Counted from the stretch's first letter, positions 24,983 through 34,783 are shown. The stretch is DNA of 64,000 bases from Arthrobacter sp. Soil762 (GCF_001428335.1 NZ_LMSG01000018.1:1-64000), one strand, 5' to 3'. A program made the numbers and translations. Notes: generated from the sequence alone by a model not told the origin.

Positions 24983-25669
24983 ATGACGACTCTGAGCTTC
25001 GAACTTCCCGACGGCAGCACCAAGACAGTCCAGGTCAAGCACCTCCTCAACGCCGGCTACGCAGGGCGCGAGCAGGAGGAAGTGCAGGCCCATATTGCCG
25101 AACTGGCTGAGCTGGGCGTTCCGGGCCCTACCACCACGCCGGCGCTCTACCCGGTCTCGCCGTACCTGGCGCAGCAGGTTTCCGAAGTCCGCGTGCAGCA
25201 TGCCCGGACCTCCGGGGAAGCCGAATGGGCGCTGGTAATCACGGACGACGGCGTACTTCTGACGGTCGCATGCGACCACACGGACCGCGAGCTTGAGGTC
25301 CATGGGGTGGCCTGGAGCAAGAACGCCAGCCCGGACGTCCTGGGCCGCAAGGCGTGGCGGCTGGAGGACGTGCGCGGCCACCTGGACCAGATCACGCTGA
25401 AGGGCTGGGTGGGCGAGGGCGAAACCCCGGACACGCTGATCCAGGACAGCTCGCTGGAAGCCCTGCTGACTCCGGACTACTGGCTGGAGGTGCTGACCGA
25501 GCGCGGCCTGAACGAGCCGGGGACGGTCCTCATTTCCGGCACGGTGGCCATGACCAGCGGCGTGAACCAGTTCGCCCGCAGTTGGAAAGTGGAGATGACA
25601 GACCCCGTGACAGGAGCCACCGTGGATGCCCAGTATCTGGTGGAGCAGATGGCCGAGCCCATCGGCTGA
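24983..25669 (+). CDS. DUF2848 family protein (fumarylacetoacetate-hydrolase-like)
   Basis: 228 residues. MTTLSFELPDG, NAGYAGREQEEVQAHIAELAELG, TTPALYPVSPYL and GTVLISGTVAMTSGVNQFARSWKVEM fit DUF2848, a family whose C-terminal part resembles fumarylacetoacetate hydrolases and which often sits beside amidases and transporters. Reaction unknown. Shared operator with the MFS and amidase genes suggests a joint pathway. Confidence 0.8.
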   Translation: MTTLSFELPDGSTKTVQVKHLLNAGYAGREQEEVQAHIAELAELGVPGPTTTPALYPVSPYLAQQVSEVRVQHARTSGEAEWALVITDDGVLLTVACDHTDRELEVHGVAWSKNASPDVLGRKAWRLEDVRGHLDQITLKGWVGEGETPDTLIQDSSLEALLTPDYWLEVLTERGLNEPGTVLISGTVAMTSGVNQFARSWKVEMTDPVTGATVDAQYLVEQMAEPIG

Positions 25670-25722
25670 TTCCGCCGGACGGGGGCACGTTGGGGGGCGA
25701 AACTCCCGGTAGCATCATTGCT

Positions 25723-26121
25723 ATGCCCACTGCGCTTGAAATGGCAGGTCCCATCCTGGAAGTGATGACCTGGCTGTGCCTTCCGCCGGGGCTTGCCCTG
25801 CTGTTCTACTCGGGCATCCTCCGGCGGTTTGTGCACCCCTGGACCGTTTCGGAAGCGGTGGTCTATGCAGACGCGACCGGCACGGGCTTCCGCTGGTTTG
25901 ACCGCAAGTTCCAGGTCCACCACGCCCCGATGTCACCCCACGACATCAAGGACCTGGCCGTGGGCGACACCCTGCCGATCTACTACCACCCCAAGCGCCC
26001 CACTCAGTGGCAGACCGCAGCGCCCGAACCGGTGGGGCGGACCGCCGTCGTGCTTGGCCGCGTGCTCACCGGGATCGGTGCCGCGGCACTTATTGCCGGC
26101 TTCCTGCTGCCCATGTTCTGA
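25723..26121 (+). CDS. Small membrane protein (DUF3592-like)
   Basis: 132 residues with two membrane helices (about 9-30 and 106-130) flanking a soluble beta-rich stretch VHHAPMSPHDIKDLAVGDTLPIYYHPKRPTQW. A VGDTLPIYYHPKRP-like loop is common in DUF3592 proteins. Function unknown. Confidence 0.6.
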   Translation: MPTALEMAGPILEVMTWLCLPPGLALLFYSGILRRFVHPWTVSEAVVYADATGTGFRWFDRKFQVHHAPMSPHDIKDLAVGDTLPIYYHPKRPTQWQTAAPEPVGRTAVVLGRVLTGIGAAALIAGFLLPMF

Positions 26122-26135
26122 GCCTCCGCGGCTGA

Positions 26136-27029
26136 TCAGCCCGCCCGGGACGAGATGGAAACCACCGCGCTGATGAAAACAGGAAGCGCGGCGGCGCTGA
26201 TCAGCACTATCGCCCCGGCACCCACCCAAGCTGGCACTGTCCGGCGGGGCCGCGCGGATCTCAGCCAGGAAACCGGAACGACGCTCAGCCAGAGGAACAA
26301 GAGGAGGTACCCAAGGACGACGAGGACTGCGAACGGTGGAAACAAGATGGCACCAGCGAGCAACGGAACATAGAATTTAGCCGCTCCTGGGCGCCACAGC
26401 GGAAGGCGCCTACTCCACCAACCCGCCGCGGCAGCGACTACGGCGCCGTGAAGGAGGGCGAGTCCGGCATACAGTGCCACCGACAGCCAGCCGGGCCCAA
26501 CGATGTTGAAATCGATGTTGTCCGCGCGCAGGGGATCCATCAGGGACCCCACCCACACGAGCAGGAGCAAACCGAACAGCGGTCCGGCGAGGCGTCCGCG
26601 CGGGAGCCAGCGGCGCACGAGGGGAAACAGGATCGCCGCCAAGAAGCCGGCGGGCAGGGCTCCAAAGAACAGCAGGGCCATGGTCCCCCCAACGCTGGGA
26701 ATTCCCACGAATGCCTGGGCCTCCGTTAGCCGGCCCTGTGCGGAAGCGGGGGATGTGTCCGCCAAAATGCGCATGACCAGCCGCCCGCCGGGCCAGGCGG
26801 CAAGCAACGCCGAGACCAGTGCGGAAAAGGACACGACGTTGGCCCACCAGAGAAACCGGCGCAGCGCGTGCAGCTTGAAGTCAGTCCTGAAGTCCTGCTC
26901 CGTGGTACCCATGGAACGGTGGGGCCGTGCGCTGGACGGCTCACGGATGCTGCGGCCTCCCCACAGCACCACCACCAGCAGGCCAAGGAGCAGAAGAAGG
27001 GTGGACCCCACCACGATTGTCATGGCCAT
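26136..27029 (-). CDS. Multispanning membrane protein, unrecognised
   Basis: 297 residues with about seven hydrophobic helices (4-24, 62-80, 116-140, 149-162, 181-203, 218-250, 267-290). No family motif recognised and no transporter signature. Stands alone, convergent with the DUF3592-like gene. Confidence 0.6.
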   Translation of the reverse strand: MAMTIVVGSTLLLLLGLLVVVLWGGRSIREPSSARPHRSMGTTEQDFRTDFKLHALRRFLWWANVVSFSALVSALLAAWPGGRLVMRILADTSPASAQGRLTEAQAFVGIPSVGGTMALLFFGALPAGFLAAILFPLVRRWLPRGRLAGPLFGLLLLVWVGSLMDPLRADNIDFNIVGPGWLSVALYAGLALLHGAVVAAAAGWWSRRLPLWRPGAAKFYVPLLAGAILFPPFAVLVVLGYLLLFLWLSVVPVSWLRSARPRRTVPAWVGAGAIVLISAAALPVFISAVVSISSRAG

Positions 27030-27134
27030 CGCTGATCACCATCCACATCCATCCAAACGATGGATCAATTGTGCTCTTGATTGGGGGCGCTGGCTACCGG
27101 TATTGGGCGTTTCCGAGCGCGGTGAGATACCGCC

Positions 27135-27494
27135 TCAGCCCCCGTTCCGCGGGGCAAACATGATCACAGCCACCCCGACCAGGCAGATGACGGAGCCCGC
27201 GATGTCCCACCGGTCCGGGCGGAAACCGTCGAAGATCATCCCCCACGCCAGCGAACCAGCCACAAACACGCCGCCGTAAGCGGCAAGGATCCGGCCAAAA
27301 TGGGCATCAGGCTGCAGGGTGGCCACAAAACCGTAAAGGCCCAGGGCAATGACACCCAGCCCTGCCCACCACCAGTCCTTGCCCTCACGGACTGACTGCC
27401 ACACGAGCCACGCGCCGCCGATCTCGGCAGCAGCGGCCAGGACGAACAGCACAGTCGTTTTGGCGATCGCCACGGTTTCAGCAGGAATACTCAC
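27135..27494 (-). CDS. YnfA-family inner membrane protein
   Basis: 119 residues, four membrane helices. [40 protein letters not shown] and [32 protein letters not shown] are the family hallmarks; YnfA proteins resemble half-size SMR exporters. GTG at 27494 chosen as the family start; the RBS is weak. Divergent from the flavin oxidoreductase. Confidence 0.87.
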   Translation of the reverse strand: MSIPAETVAIAKTTVLFVLAAAAEIGGAWLVWQSVREGKDWWWAGLGVIALGLYGFVATLQPDAHFGRILAAYGGVFVAGSLAWGMIFDGFRPDRWDIAGSVICLVGVAVIMFAPRNGG

Positions 27495-27548
27495 AGGCTC
27501 ATCATGCCAGCCGGGAATGCGGCCACCCGGCGGGAGGTTGGGCCTTAC

Positions 27549-28583
27549 ATGCAACGCATCGGATTCCTTTCCTTCGGCCACTGGGGCCCCGGCCAGGGCT
27601 CCCGCACCAGAACCGCCGGCGAGGCCCTGCGCCAGGGCATTGAGCTGGCGGTGGCCGCCGAGGAACTCGGAATCGACGGCGCCTTCTTCCGGGTGCACCA
27701 TTTCGCCCGTCAGCAGGCGTCTCCCTTCCCGTTGCTGGCAGCCATCGCGGCCCGGACCAGCCGGATAGAGATGGGCACGGGCGTGATCGACATGCGGTAC
27801 GAAAATCCGCTGTACATGGCCGAGGAAGCCGCCGCCACGGATCTGATCAGCGGCGGCAGGCTGCAGCTGGGCATCAGCCGTGGTTCACCCGAGCCCGCCC
27901 GGAACGGGGCCGCCGCCTTCGGCCACCAACCGGCCGCAGGGGAGACCGCCGCGGACATGGCCCGCCGGCACACAGCCCAGTTCCGGCACGCCATCAGCGG
28001 CGCCGGCGTGGCCGAGGCGGACCCGCGTTACGCCGGCGGAGCCATTGGCCTGTTGCCGGTCCAGCCGCAGTCGCCGGGCCTCACAGAGCGGATCTGGTGG
28101 GGCGCCGGAAGCCGCAACACCGCCGTGTGGGCGGCCGGCCTGGGCATGAACCTGATGAGCTCCACCCTGCTCACCGAGGACACCGGCGTCCCCTTCGACC
28201 AGCTGCAGGCGGAGCAAATCCAACTCTTCCGGGAGGCCTGGACCGCGGCAGGACACAGCCGCCAGCCGCGGGTCTCCGTCAGTCGGAGCATCCTGCCAAT
28301 CGTGGACGACGAGGACAGCAGGTATTTTGCGGGCAGCGCGCTGCGGGACAGCCGGGATCAGGTGGGCGTCATCGACGGCCTGACGGCACGCTTTGGCAAG
28401 ACCTATGCGGGCGCTCCGGATGTCCTGGCCGAGCAGTTGGCGGCGGACGCCGCGGTCCAGGCCGCCGACACGCTGCTGGTGACAGTGCCCAACCAGCTGG
28501 GTGTTGACTTCAATGCCAAAATGCTGGGAAACATCGCCCGGTACATTGCGCCCGCCGTCGGCTGGACCCCGGCCCGTTCCTGA
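27549..28583 (+). CDS. LLM-class flavin-dependent oxidoreductase (luciferase-like)
   Basis: 344 residues. [91 protein letters not shown] are diagnostic (quoted in parts around residues 1-115). These enzymes use reduced FMN or F420. Substrate unknown. ATG at 27549 with GGGAGG upstream. Confidence 0.87.
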   Translation: MQRIGFLSFGHWGPGQGSRTRTAGEALRQGIELAVAAEELGIDGAFFRVHHFARQQASPFPLLAAIAARTSRIEMGTGVIDMRYENPLYMAEEAAATDLISGGRLQLGISRGSPEPARNGAAAFGHQPAAGETAADMARRHTAQFRHAISGAGVAEADPRYAGGAIGLLPVQPQSPGLTERIWWGAGSRNTAVWAAGLGMNLMSSTLLTEDTGVPFDQLQAEQIQLFREAWTAAGHSRQPRVSVSRSILPIVDDEDSRYFAGSALRDSRDQVGVIDGLTARFGKTYAGAPDVLAEQLAADAAVQAADTLLVTVPNQLGVDFNAKMLGNIARYIAPAVGWTPARS

Positions 28584-28685
28584 TCCGGCGTAATTTCCGC
28601 TGGGTGATCCGCCCGGAAGGGAATATCCTGAGAAGGTGCGGGCCATTGAGGCCCGGTTATTACTCACGGCCTAGAGAGGCTCACC

Positions 28686-28889
28686 ATGTCCGAAAAACTA
28701 CACCTGACACCGGAAGACGAGTTCCCGGATGATCTTTCCAGCATCCCGGACCGGGAGCTGCAGGTTCTGGACAGCCAGGTGCAGCGTCAACTGGACTATG
28801 AGTACGTGGCCGACGGCGAACCGAATCCGGAGACGGAGTTCCGGCACCACGACCTTGATGAGGAATTCGAAGACCGGGACGCCCGCTGA
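28686..28889 (+). CDS. Small acidic protein, 67 residues
   Basis: Not recognised. Strongly acidic, helical middle (DRELQVLDSQVQRQLDYEY). AGAGAGG precedes the ATG and a hairpin follows the stop, so it looks like a genuine single gene. Confidence 0.65.
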   Translation: MSEKLHLTPEDEFPDDLSSIPDRELQVLDSQVQRQLDYEYVADGEPNPETEFRHHDLDEEFEDRDAR

Positions 28890-28934
28890 CCCGGGAACCA
28901 TCAGCAAGCCACAGCCGTTAGGCTTGTAGCGGGC

Positions 28935-28954
28935 TTGGGGGGCTAAGGCCCCAA
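28935..28954 (+). terminator. Short GC hairpin after the acidic protein gene
   Basis: TTGGGG-GGC pairs with GCC-CCAA around a TAAG loop. Confidence 0.45.
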
Positions 28955-28993
28955 CATTACTGCGTGACTGCGGAACGGTCAGGAGAGAGACAT

Positions 28994-29026
28994 ATGGCTC
29001 GCGCCGCTTTAGGTTTGACTGCATGA
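28994..29026 (+). CDS. Ten-residue leader peptide coupled to the reductase gene
   Basis: ATG with a strong AGGAGAGAG site three bases upstream encodes MARAALGLTA and ends in TGA that overlaps the reductase ATG (ATGA). The reductase start itself has only a weak RBS, so its translation may depend on ribosomes finishing this peptide. Confidence 0.5.
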   Translation: MARAALGLTA

Positions 29027-30120
29027 TCCGGTTACGTCAGCTGGCACAGGCGGCTTCCGTACTGACAACGCCATTGGCACCGGAAGATATTCTGGCGCTC
29101 TTTAACCCTGTTTTCTCCGCGCGTCAGCTGCGTGGAGTGGTGACCCGTGTGGTCCAGGAAACGGCACAGTCGGCCACCATCTTTTTCCGTCCCGGCCGCG
29201 GCTGGCATTCCCACCTGGCTGGCCAGTGGGCGCGCATCGGCGTTGAGCTGGACGGCGTCCGCCACTGGCGCTCGTATTCGCTGAGCGCCCCTGCCGGCAA
29301 GGACCCGGCCATCACCGTCACAGACGTCGGCGCTGTTTCCGGAACCCTGGTCCGGACCACCAAACCGGGCGACGTCCTTTTCCTGGCACCCCCGCAAGGC
29401 GACTTTGTCCTGCCCGAGCACCCCAGGCCGCTCCTGATGATCACCGCCGGCAGCGGCATCACTCCGGTGATGTCCATGATCCGCACGCTTGTTCCCCGCC
29501 GCCCGGATGCCGACGTCGTTTTGGTGCACTCAGCCCGCACGCCCGGCGACAGCCTCTTCCGCGAGGAACTCGCCGAACTGGCTGACCAGTTCCCCAACTT
29601 CCGGCTGGCCCACTGGTACACCGGCGAGCAGGGCCGGATGGACCTGACCAACACGGCCGAGCTCGATGAGATCTGCCCGGACTGGAAAGAGCGTGCCGCC
29701 TACGCCTGCGGTCCGGACAGTTTCCTGGACGATGCCGAGGCCCTGTGGAAGCAGGCGTCCCTCACCGCCGGCGCGCCCGGATCAGAGGTTGCGCTCGCCG
29801 GCGATCCCGGCAACTTGATGATTGAGCGGTTCAACACCACCTTCGCCGGGGGTGTAGGGCACGACGGCGGCCTGGTCACCTTTGAGGCGTCGGACCGGGA
29901 AGTTGACGCCGACGGCGATACCCCGCTGCTCGACGTCGGCGAAGACGCCGGGGTGCTGATGCCCAGCGGCTGCCGGATGGGAATCTGCCACAGTTGCCTG
30001 ACTCCGCTCCTGGCCGGACAGGTCCGTGACCTTCGCACCAACGAGGTACACGGCGAACCCGGCCAACTAATCCAAACGTGTGTCTCGGCAGCCGCCGGAC
30101 CCGTCAACCTCGAACTCTGA
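29023..30120 (+). CDS. Flavodoxin/ferredoxin reductase with C-terminal 2Fe-2S ferredoxin domain
   Basis: 365 residues. FAD site RHWRSYSLSAPAG (about 81-93), NAD(P)H site ITAGSGITPVMSMIRTL (about 144-160) and YACGPDSF, then a plant-type ferredoxin domain with SGCRMGICHSCL and a final QTC. Passes electrons from NADPH to an acceptor. The next gene is a fatty acid desaturase, so it very probably is its electron donor, as in the mycobacterial DesA3-Rv3230c pair. Confidence 0.9.
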   Translation: MIRLRQLAQAASVLTTPLAPEDILALFNPVFSARQLRGVVTRVVQETAQSATIFFRPGRGWHSHLAGQWARIGVELDGVRHWRSYSLSAPAGKDPAITVTDVGAVSGTLVRTTKPGDVLFLAPPQGDFVLPEHPRPLLMITAGSGITPVMSMIRTLVPRRPDADVVLVHSARTPGDSLFREELAELADQFPNFRLAHWYTGEQGRMDLTNTAELDEICPDWKERAAYACGPDSFLDDAEALWKQASLTAGAPGSEVALAGDPGNLMIERFNTTFAGGVGHDGGLVTFEASDREVDADGDTPLLDVGEDAGVLMPSGCRMGICHSCLTPLLAGQVRDLRTNEVHGEPGQLIQTCVSAAAGPVNLEL

Positions 30121-30133
30121 GGAGCAATACCGC

Positions 30134-31321
30134 ATGTCAGTAGTTTCAGAAAGCAAGAAAGTTTCCGAAGGCAGCACCGCCCCCACCGGAGCGGCAAAGA
30201 CGCGACCCGGAGCGCTGGCCGAGTCCGGCAGCCCATTGGTCCGCCCTCCTGCCGCAGCGCACCTTAGCGACGAACAGGTAGCTGAGCTGGGCCGCGAACT
30301 CGACGCGATCCGCGACGAAATCCTGGCCAAGCGCGGTGCCTCCGACGCCGCCTACATCCGACGCATGATCAAGATCCAGCGCGGGCTGGAGATCTCCGGC
30401 CGCGCGGCACTGCTGGTCAGCAAGAACAAGGCGGCCTGGGTCACCGGCACCACACTGCTGAGCCTGGCCAAGATCCTGGAAAACATGGAGCTCGGCCACA
30501 ACATCCTGCACGGGCAGTGGGACTGGATGCGGGACCCCGACATCCATTCCACCACCTGGGAGTGGGACTTCGTCACCCCTGCGCGCGCCTGGCAGCACAC
30601 CCACAACGACCTCCACCACCGCTGGACCAACGTGGTGGGCAAGGACAACGACGTCGGGTACAACCTCCTGCGTATGGACGAGAACCAGCCGTGGAAGCCC
30701 CATAACCTGGGCAACCCGCTGTACAACGCCATCCTTTCCCCGCTCTTCGAATGGGGCATCGCGATCTACGACCTCGAGCTTGCTGAGTACCAGGCAGGCA
30801 AGAAGTCCAAGGAAGCGCTCGTCAAGGACCTCAAGGCCCTGGGCCGCAAGGTGGTCACCCAGTTCACCAAGGACTACGCCGCCACTCCGGCGGTCGCCAT
30901 GCTGACCGGTTCCGGTAAGCAAGCGCTCTACGGCACCCTGACTGCCAACGCCGTCCGCAACGTGTGGGCACACGCCGTGATCTTCTGCGGCCACTTCCCG
31001 GAAGGCGCTGACACCTTCACCGAGGAAATGGTGGAAGGCGAAACGCGCGGTGACTGGTACGTCCGCCAGATGATCGGCTCCGCCAACATCTCCGGTTCCA
31101 AGTTCATGCACCTGATGACCGGCAACCTGTCGCACCAGATCGAGCACCACCTCTTCCCGGATCTGCCGTCCAACCGCTACGCCGAGGTTGCTCCGCGGGT
31201 CCGCGAGATCTGCCAGCGTTACGGCCTGAACTACACCACGGGTCCGCTGCTGAAGCAGGTGGGATCGTCCTGGGCGAAGGTCTTCAAGCTGGCGCTGCCG
31301 GGCAAGGCTGCCAGGGCTTGA
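30134..31321 (+). CDS. Membrane fatty acid desaturase
   Basis: 395 residues. The three di-iron histidine boxes are present: HNILH (122-126), HNDLHH (157-162) and HQIEHH (334-339). The first 70 residues are a polar extension. GAGGAG lies before the ATG, 13 bases after the reductase stop. Introduces a double bond into acyl chains, probably for membrane fluidity; regiospecificity cannot be read. Its terminator has been split by the insertion element. Confidence 0.92.
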   Translation: MSVVSESKKVSEGSTAPTGAAKTRPGALAESGSPLVRPPAAAHLSDEQVAELGRELDAIRDEILAKRGASDAAYIRRMIKIQRGLEISGRAALLVSKNKAAWVTGTTLLSLAKILENMELGHNILHGQWDWMRDPDIHSTTWEWDFVTPARAWQHTHNDLHHRWTNVVGKDNDVGYNLLRMDENQPWKPHNLGNPLYNAILSPLFEWGIAIYDLELAEYQAGKKSKEALVKDLKALGRKVVTQFTKDYAATPAVAMLTGSGKQALYGTLTANAVRNVWAHAVIFCGHFPEGADTFTEEMVEGETRGDWYVRQMIGSANISGSKFMHLMTGNLSHQIEHHLFPDLPSNRYAEVAPRVREICQRYGLNYTTGPLLKQVGSSWAKVFKLALPGKAARA

Positions 31322-31418
31322 GCTGACTAAGCCTTAACGAGTGGAAGGGCCAGGCGAAATGAACTGCTCCCCGAAAGTTGGACTGAAAATTCAGTTCTGA
31401 CTTACGGGGAGCAGTTTC

Positions 31419-31907
31419 ATGTTAAAGGGCAGTTCGTTGTCTGAGGAGCAGCGCGAGGCCGCTGTGGCGCTGTTTGAGATCGGTTGGGGCGCCAGGGCTG
31501 TAGCGAAACGGCTCGGGGTGGGTACGAAGGCAGTCCTCCGCTTGTACGACAGATGGCGCGTTCGCGGAGATACTGCTCTAGTGACCAAACCAGGCAACCG
31601 GGTGTATTCGTTCGAGATCAAGCTCAACGCTGTGCAGCGATATATTTCCGGCGAGAACAGGATTGCTCTTGCCAAAGAGTTCGAACTGTCCTCGCCACAC
31701 TTGATTACCGTGTGGGCCGGCCACTACCGAGCTCAAGGCGAGGAAGGCCTGCGCCCGAAACCGAAAGGCCGGCCCAGGACAAAACCAGAGGCGCCAGCGC
31801 AGCCGGAACCGGAGCTGCAGCGGTTACGGCGTGAGAACGAACGCCTGCGTGCAGAGGTGGCCTTCCTGGGAAAAGTAAGGGCCTTGGGGGACGGGGAACA
31901 GCGCTAA
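31419..31907 (+). CDS. IS3-family transposase OrfA
   Basis: 162 residues. HTH motifs EEQREAAVALFEIGWGARAVAKRLGVG and ALAKEFELSSPHLITVWAG, then a C-terminal leucine-zipper-like helix LQRLRRENERLRAEVAFLGK typical of OrfA. A GGGAAAA slippery heptamer lies in phase at 31868-31874, allowing -1 shift into the orfB frame. Confidence 0.9.
   Translation: MLKGSSLSEEQREAAVALFEIGWGARAVAKRLGVGTKAVLRLYDRWRVRGDTALVTKPGNRVYSFEIKLNAVQRYISGENRIALAKEFELSSPHLITVWAGHYRAQGEEGLRPKPKGRPRTKPEAPAQPEPELQRLRRENERLRAEVAFLGKVRALGDGEQR
31868..31874 (+). promoter_or_regulatory. Programmed -1 frameshift site GGGAAAA
   Basis: Read as G-GGA-AAA in the orfA frame. After a -1 slip the frame stays open through AAGGTTCGCGCTGTC to the orfB ATG, giving an OrfAB fusion transposase. 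Confidence 0.75.
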
Positions 31908-31921
31908 AGGTTCGCGCTGTC

Positions 31922-32758
31922 ATGGCTCTCAAGGCTGAGCATCGGTTGGAAGTTCTTTTGGACGTAGCTGGGTTACCCCGGTCCACGTTCTTCTACCACC
32001 AGGCCCGCCTTCAAGACCCCGATCCACGGGCATCTCTGAAGGCCGCCGTCACGGAGATTTTCGAGAAGAACCACGGCCGGTACGGGCACCGCCGGATCCA
32101 TATCGAACTGCTCAAGCAAGGGTGGACGGTCGCCAAGAAGACCGTGCTGAAGCTGATGCGTTCCCTGCGGCTGGTCTGTAAGGTCCGAAGCAGGAAGCGG
32201 TATAACTCCTACCAGGGCGAGCAAGGCGTTGTGGCCCCGAACCTGCTGAAACGCCAGTTCGACGCGGATGTTCCAAACCAGAAGTGGGTTACCGACGTAA
32301 CGGAGTTCAGCGTGGGTGACCGGAAGCTCTACCTCTCACCGGTCATGGATCTTTTCGACCGGCAAATTATCTCCTACACCATTGGCACCTCGCCCAATCT
32401 GGCGCTGGCCAACGACTCGCTGCGTGCCGCTTTGGCCACACTGGAGGACGGTCAAGAACCACTCGTGCACTCCGACCAAGGATTCCAGTATCAACACAAC
32501 TCCTGGCGCTCCCTCCTGGAGAACGCCGGCGCGGTCCAATCGATGTCCCGCAAAGCCAACTGCTACGACAACGCCGTCATTGAGAATTTCTTCGGACACC
32601 TCAAGGAAGAGCTCTTCCACCGGGTCCGGTTCCTCAGCACCGACGCACTCGCAACAGCGCTGCACGAATACATCCGCTGGTACAACACCGAGAGAATTTC
32701 GACCAAGCTGAAGGGCCTGAGCCCGGTACAGTACCGCGCTCACGCCCTCGCGGCTTAG
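31922..32758 (+). CDS. IS3-family transposase OrfB (DDE integrase core)
   Basis: 278 residues. HTH_21-type NHGRYGHRRIHIELLKQG, then the DDE triad in WVTDVTEF, HSDQGFQYQH and NCYDNAVIENFFGHLKEE. Complete, no stops, so the element may be active. Expressed alone or as an OrfAB frameshift fusion. Confidence 0.93.
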   Translation: MALKAEHRLEVLLDVAGLPRSTFFYHQARLQDPDPRASLKAAVTEIFEKNHGRYGHRRIHIELLKQGWTVAKKTVLKLMRSLRLVCKVRSRKRYNSYQGEQGVVAPNLLKRQFDADVPNQKWVTDVTEFSVGDRKLYLSPVMDLFDRQIISYTIGTSPNLALANDSLRAALATLEDGQEPLVHSDQGFQYQHNSWRSLLENAGAVQSMSRKANCYDNAVIENFFGHLKEELFHRVRFLSTDALATALHEYIRWYNTERISTKLKGLSPVQYRAHALAA

Positions 32759-32828
32759 GCCACCAAGTCACCGCTGGGGCGATAGCTGGCCCATTTCCAA
32801 CCTTCGGGGTGTCGGTTAGGGTTGGGCC

Positions 32829-33140
32829 ATGACGCGCGGCGGGCGCCGCAACTCTTGGTTGCGGATGACGGACTCGATGGGCTTGACCGAGCCTGGAAAA
32901 AAGCCTGAGATGCCTGGGCCGCGGCTCCTTCTGTTCCAAGTCGTCCTGTGGTTTGCGATGACTTTGGTCTGGATTGGGATGCTCACTCAAACGCAGGGTG
33001 AGGATGCGCAGGTTCTGTATGGAGCCCTGGTTGCGCTGTCTCTCGTGTTAACCGTGGCCAACTTCGTTTTGTTGCGCCGGGCCAGGAAGCGTACGGACAA
33101 CTCAGGGGCCGACGGACAGGCTGATAAACCCACACGATAA
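32829..33140 (+). CDS. Passenger membrane protein inside the IS
   Basis: 103 residues, not recognised. Two membrane helices (LLLFQVVLWFAMTLVWIGML at about 37-56 and VLYGALVALSLVLTVANFVLL at about 66-87) and polar ends. It lies between orfB and the right terminal repeat, with its own terminator, and is not part of a standard IS3 element. Confidence 0.6.
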   Translation: MTRGGRRNSWLRMTDSMGLTEPGKKPEMPGPRLLLFQVVLWFAMTLVWIGMLTQTQGEDAQVLYGALVALSLVLTVANFVLLRRARKRTDNSGADGQADKPTR

Positions 33141-33186
33141 TGTCACGCAGACGGCGACCTGTTGACGGTGGGAGTACGGCAACGCG

Positions 33187-33222
33187 AAGAAGGCTCCGTC
33201 CCACTTGGGACGGAGCCTTCTT
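33187..33222 (+). terminator. Terminator of the IS passenger gene
   Basis: Perfect 17-bp arms 33187-33203 and 33206-33222 with a 2-nt loop and A/T-rich outer ends (AAGAAGG...CCTTCTT). Confidence 0.85.
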
Positions 33223-33321
33223 AGAAGAGCCGATCGATGGCCGCTAAAGTGGAGACATCGCATTTGCGAGTCCAACTTTCGGGGACCAGTTCAAAACGCC
33301 TGGCCCTTCCACTCTTTTTTG

Positions 33322-34194
<873 letters not shown>

Positions 34195-34273
34195 TCAGTT
34201 TCGGGCGCAAGCAAAAGCCAGCACCCGGCATTCCCTACTCTAGGGACCGCCCGCCGGGGCACCAAGGAAATGG

Positions 34274-34471
34274 CTACTGGGAGGGTTGGGGCAGCTCGCA
34301 GCCGACCTGCGGGTTGACGCCCAGGTAGTTCAAGGGCCCGGCGACGATGGTCACGGCCACCGTTCCCGCCGCGGCGCAGGACCCTGGAGCCCCGCCGAAA
34401 TAGCCGCGCTGCCAGGCGGCGATTCCTCCGATGATCAGCCAGATGACAATCAGTGCTCCGAGAAACTTCAT
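34274..34471 (-). CDS. Small membrane protein, 65 residues
   Basis: MKFLGALIVIWLIIGGIAAWQRGYF forms one N-terminal helix; later GTVAVTIVAGPLNYLGVNP is weakly hydrophobic. Similar small proteins are common in Arthrobacter but have no known role. ATG 34471 chosen for its GGGAGG site; an upstream ATG at 34534 is in frame but poorly placed. Confidence 0.65.
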   Translation of the reverse strand: MKFLGALIVIWLIIGGIAAWQRGYFGGAPGSCAAAGTVAVTIVAGPLNYLGVNPQVGCELPQPSQ

Positions 34472-34566
34472 GGTGTCCTCCCATGTCGTGGCCGCCTGTG
34501 CGTTCAAGTATGCGCCGATATCCGGAAAGCTCACAGGACCAAAAACGCCGGCCCCCTCCCACCCCC

Positions 34567-34646
34567 GGACGCTCTCTCACTTAATACCACTTAATTCGCA
34601 ACGCTCTCTCACTTAATGTGGTGAAATCACAATCGCTCTCTCACTT
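34567..34646. repeat. GCTCTCTCACTT repeat cluster, left copy
   Basis: Three direct copies of CGCTCTCTCACTT at 34570-34582, 34602-34614 and 34634-34646. The 48-base stretch 34567-34614 matches 41666-41713 with a single difference. Confidence 0.85.
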
Positions 34647-34783
34647 TTCCAATGAAGACGTCTCCGGCCATCGGCCATCGGCCGATGGCACCCCGGCGAC
34701 GGCAAGAAGGGCTGACCGGACCTGGTTGTCCATGGATGGGTCCACCACGCGCAGGGCATCGGAAGCCCCGCCGCCGAGAAACT

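Larger units (their letters stand above)
31360..33293 (+). mobile_element. IS3-family insertion sequence (IS150-like) with passenger gene
   Basis: 1934 bp. Terminal inverted repeats of 25 bp match at 24 positions (31360-31384 and 33269-33293), beginning TGAACTG and including CCCCGAAAGTTGGACT. Target duplication AAA. Carries orfA, orfB with a -1 slippery site, a small membrane-protein gene and an internal terminator. About 500 bases longer than a usual IS3 element. Confidence 0.9.
31339..33320 (+). terminator. Host terminator interrupted by an insertion element
   Basis: Perfect 18-bp arms 31339-31356 and 33297-33314, followed by TTTTTT (33315-33320). The arms were once joined by a 3-nt AAA loop; the IS lies exactly in that loop, with AAA now on both sides (31357-31359 and 33294-33296). 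It served the desaturase and the convergent hydrolase. Confidence 0.85.

Noticed and set aside
31339..33314. Longer IS boundaries using the 18-bp GAGTGGAAGGGCCAGGCG arms
   Set aside because: IS3 ends start TG and end CA, and AAA is duplicated just outside those; the outer arms plus T6 form a host terminator.
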